Below, piece after piece: positions 11,859 to 13,021 of a stretch of 13,021 nucleotides of DNA. Both the position numbers and the translations under genes were made by a program. The notes beneath the pieces were generated by a model. The model did no database searches and had not been told where the DNA came from. It saw nothing but the letters and a program-made list of their open reading frames with translations. The first letter of the stretch is position 1; every line of letters begins with the position of its first letter. Origin of the DNA: Nitrososphaera sp. (GTDB taxonomy: Archaea; Thermoproteota; Nitrososphaeria; Nitrososphaerales; Nitrososphaeraceae); NCBI GenBank assembly GCA_023252395.1, contig JAJPDY010000014.1:1-13021 (forward strand), read 5' to 3'.

Positions 11859-12626
11859 TTGTGGGACGCCGAGACCTACGACGCAGTTTCTTCCATACAG
11901 GAAGCGTGGGGAAGAAAAGTTGTTGAATGGAGGATCTGGCGGGGCAGCGAAACGGTGATGGACGCTGGCTGCGGGACTGGCCGGCTCACAAAGCTTCTGG
12001 CGCAAAAAGTTCCTGCAGGGACGGTTTACGCAGTTGACATTGACCACAACATGATAAAAGTAGCTGCAAGGAACCTGAAAGATGCTGGCAATGTCAAGTT
12101 TATAGAGTCAGACATATCAACAGCAAGCCTCCCAACCAAGGTCGACGTCATATTCTCAAATGCCGCAATTCACTGGATACTTGACCATCGCAAGCTGTTT
12201 GAAAATTTCTGGCAACTCCTTGATGACAAAGGCGAGATCATGATCCAGTGCGGAGGGCACGGCAACTTGGAGAAAATTATTTCGATTCTTGACGAGATCA
12301 GAAAGCGCGACGAATTCAAACCCTTTTTCACAAGTTGGAGAGAATCATGGTACTTTGCAAAGCCACAAGACACATCGCGGTTACTGCAAGACATCGGCTT
12401 CAAGAGTGTCAATGCACACTTGATGGAAGACTCGGCAACATTTGCTGACCGCAACAGCTTTGCGCTATTTGCAAAGACTGTAGTATTGAAGCCGTATCTT
12501 GCCCTATTGCCAGATCAGCAAAAGGACAGGTTCTTGAAATTATTTTTAGACGAGATAGAAACTCGCCACAAGAGCATGTGCTGGGTGATGGATTATGTCC
12601 GGCTGAACATCAGGGCAATAAAGTGA
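11859..12626 (+). CDS. SAM methyltransferase, trans-aconitate methyltransferase-like
   Basis: A 255-aa class I SAM-dependent methyltransferase. Motif I is VMD35AGCGTGRL, the acidic residue after strand 2 is in VYAVDID, and SNAAIHWILDHRKLFENFWQLL closely resembles the ANASLQWLPDHYELF stretch of E. coli Tam. Tam methylates trans-aconitate, an inhibitor formed by spontaneous isomerisation of cis-aconitate. The C-terminal half has the helical cap expected of this group. The start is TTG 11859, 2 nt after the sdhB stop; the frame upstream lies within sdhB and encodes an unlikely basic leader. Tight coupling to sdhACDB fits a TCA-cycle repair role. Relatives acting on other carboxylic acids (BioC, juvenile-hormone-acid type) cannot be excluded. 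Confidence 0.82.
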   Translation: MWDAETYDAVSSIQEAWGRKVVEWRIWRGSETVMDAGCGTGRLTKLLAQKVPAGTVYAVDIDHNMIKVAARNLKDAGNVKFIESDISTASLPTKVDVIFSNAAIHWILDHRKLFENFWQLLDDKGEIMIQCGGHGNLEKIISILDEIRKRDEFKPFFTSWRESWYFAKPQDTSRLLQDIGFKSVNAHLMEDSATFADRNSFALFAKTVVLKPYLALLPDQQKDRFLKLFLDEIETRHKSMCWVMDYVRLNIRAIK

Positions 12627-12974
12627 TCAGGCAGACGGCTTGTTGTCCGCAGGCTTGGCTGGGTACTTGCTCTCGTTGACCTGCTTGTTTATCGCGTCAG
12701 CCATAAAGTGGTTGGCCACGCTGACCTTGACGTCATTAATGCCAGTCAGCTTGTAGATGTTGTCTCGGACGTCCTGAGCTATCTTGAAGCCAAAGACTGC
12801 CGGGCAGAACGGGCTTGTCAGGTGCAGGTCCACCTTGACCTTGCCTGAATCAATGTCGACCTTGTCGATAAGCTCGAGTTCCATTATAGAAACTCCGATT
12901 TCGGGGTCGACTATCTTGGTCAGCTCGTCAAAGATCTTTCTGCGAGTCTGCTGCAGCTGCTCTTCCTGACTCAT
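12627..12974 (-). CDS. MIP18/DUF59 family Fe-S assembly protein (SufT-like)
   Basis: A 115-aa single-domain protein of the MIP18 (DUF59) family, relatives of SufT and eukaryotic Cia2 that help deliver iron-sulfur clusters to client proteins. Visible marks are IVDPEIGVSIMELELIDKVDID and the conserved cysteine C57 in HLTSPFCPAVFGFKIAQDV, followed by GINDVKVSV. The C-terminal tail (VNESKYPAKPADNKPSA) is short and probably disordered. Its stop codon abuts the stop of the convergent methyltransferase gene with no base between. An AT-rich TATA box upstream predicts a 5-6-nt leader. Neighbouring sdhB, with three clusters, is a natural client, though convergent orientation makes this only suggestive. 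Confidence 0.9.
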   Translation of the reverse strand: MSQEEQLQQTRRKIFDELTKIVDPEIGVSIMELELIDKVDIDSGKVKVDLHLTSPFCPAVFGFKIAQDVRDNIYKLTGINDVKVSVANHFMADAINKQVNESKYPAKPADNKPSA

Positions 12975-13002
12975 ATATTACAGTAAATTGCTGCGGATAC
13001 CA

Positions 13003-13010
13003 TATTTAAC
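13003..13010 (-). promoter_or_regulatory. TATA box of the MIP18-family gene
   Basis: GTTAAATA on the minus strand, in the context GGTTAAATATGG, predicts transcription from about 12980, 5-6 nt before the ATG at 12974. Confidence 0.55.
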
Positions 13011-13021
13011 CATTCATATCT

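Noticed and set aside
1..13021. CRISPR arrays, insertion sequences, integrases, attachment sites
   Set aside because: No regularly spaced repeats, transposase-like proteins or long terminal repeats were seen. The intact tRNA could serve as an integration target, but no integrase or duplicated tRNA end is present.

Overview
The window looks like chromosomal DNA of an ammonia-oxidising archaeon of the Nitrososphaera type (Thaumarchaeota/Nitrososphaerota). This lineage call is an inference from overall gene content and protein character, not from a marker gene. What the sequence shows directly is archaeal: a tRNA with two bulge-helix-bulge introns, FEN1, archease, a DPSL-type ferritin, a JAMM protease, and a repeated promoter design in which a TATA-like box sits about 26 nt upstream of a GTG or TTG start (leaderless mRNAs). 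No mobile element, CRISPR array or integrase was seen, and codon use looks even. No gene-free stretch exceeds 300 bases; the longest is 8282-8481 (200 bases), which holds divergent promoters and two small inverted repeats.

Layout. (1) 1-2434: tRNA-Ser(CGA) with an anticodon-loop intron and a D-loop intron, then a set of small genes: a hypothetical, a stand-alone PqqD-like RiPP recognition element (RRE), a divergent JAMM/JAB metalloprotease, a cysteine-rich zinc-ribbon protein, a membrane protein with a polyglycine linker and zinc ribbon, and a closely coupled hypothetical. (2) 2512-4372: a RuvB/MoxR-like AAA+ ATPase and flap endonuclease FEN1 (DNA repair/replication). (3) 4439-6253: an aquaporin with an unusual predicted selectivity filter, a DPSL ferritin-like oxidative-stress protein, and archease (RNA-ligase activator). 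(4) 6329-8281: histidyl-tRNA synthetase, then two lineage-type hypotheticals on the minus strand, one of them a two-TM membrane protein. (5) 8482-12974: a complete succinate dehydrogenase operon sdhA-sdhC-sdhD-sdhB that runs directly into a trans-aconitate-methyltransferase-like gene, and a convergent MIP18/SufT-type Fe-S assembly gene.

How the genes work together. The SDH cluster encodes flavoprotein, two heme-b membrane anchors and the three-cluster Fe-S subunit, serving succinate/fumarate conversion in the TCA-type carbon network. The methyltransferase could detoxify trans-aconitate made in the same network, and the SufT-like protein could help mature the SdhB clusters. Translation and RNA-processing genes (tRNA-Ser, hisS, archease) are scattered among them; archease activates RtcB, the ligase that joins exons of intron-containing archaeal tRNAs like the one at the start of the window. 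The least understood part is the small-gene block at 639-2434.
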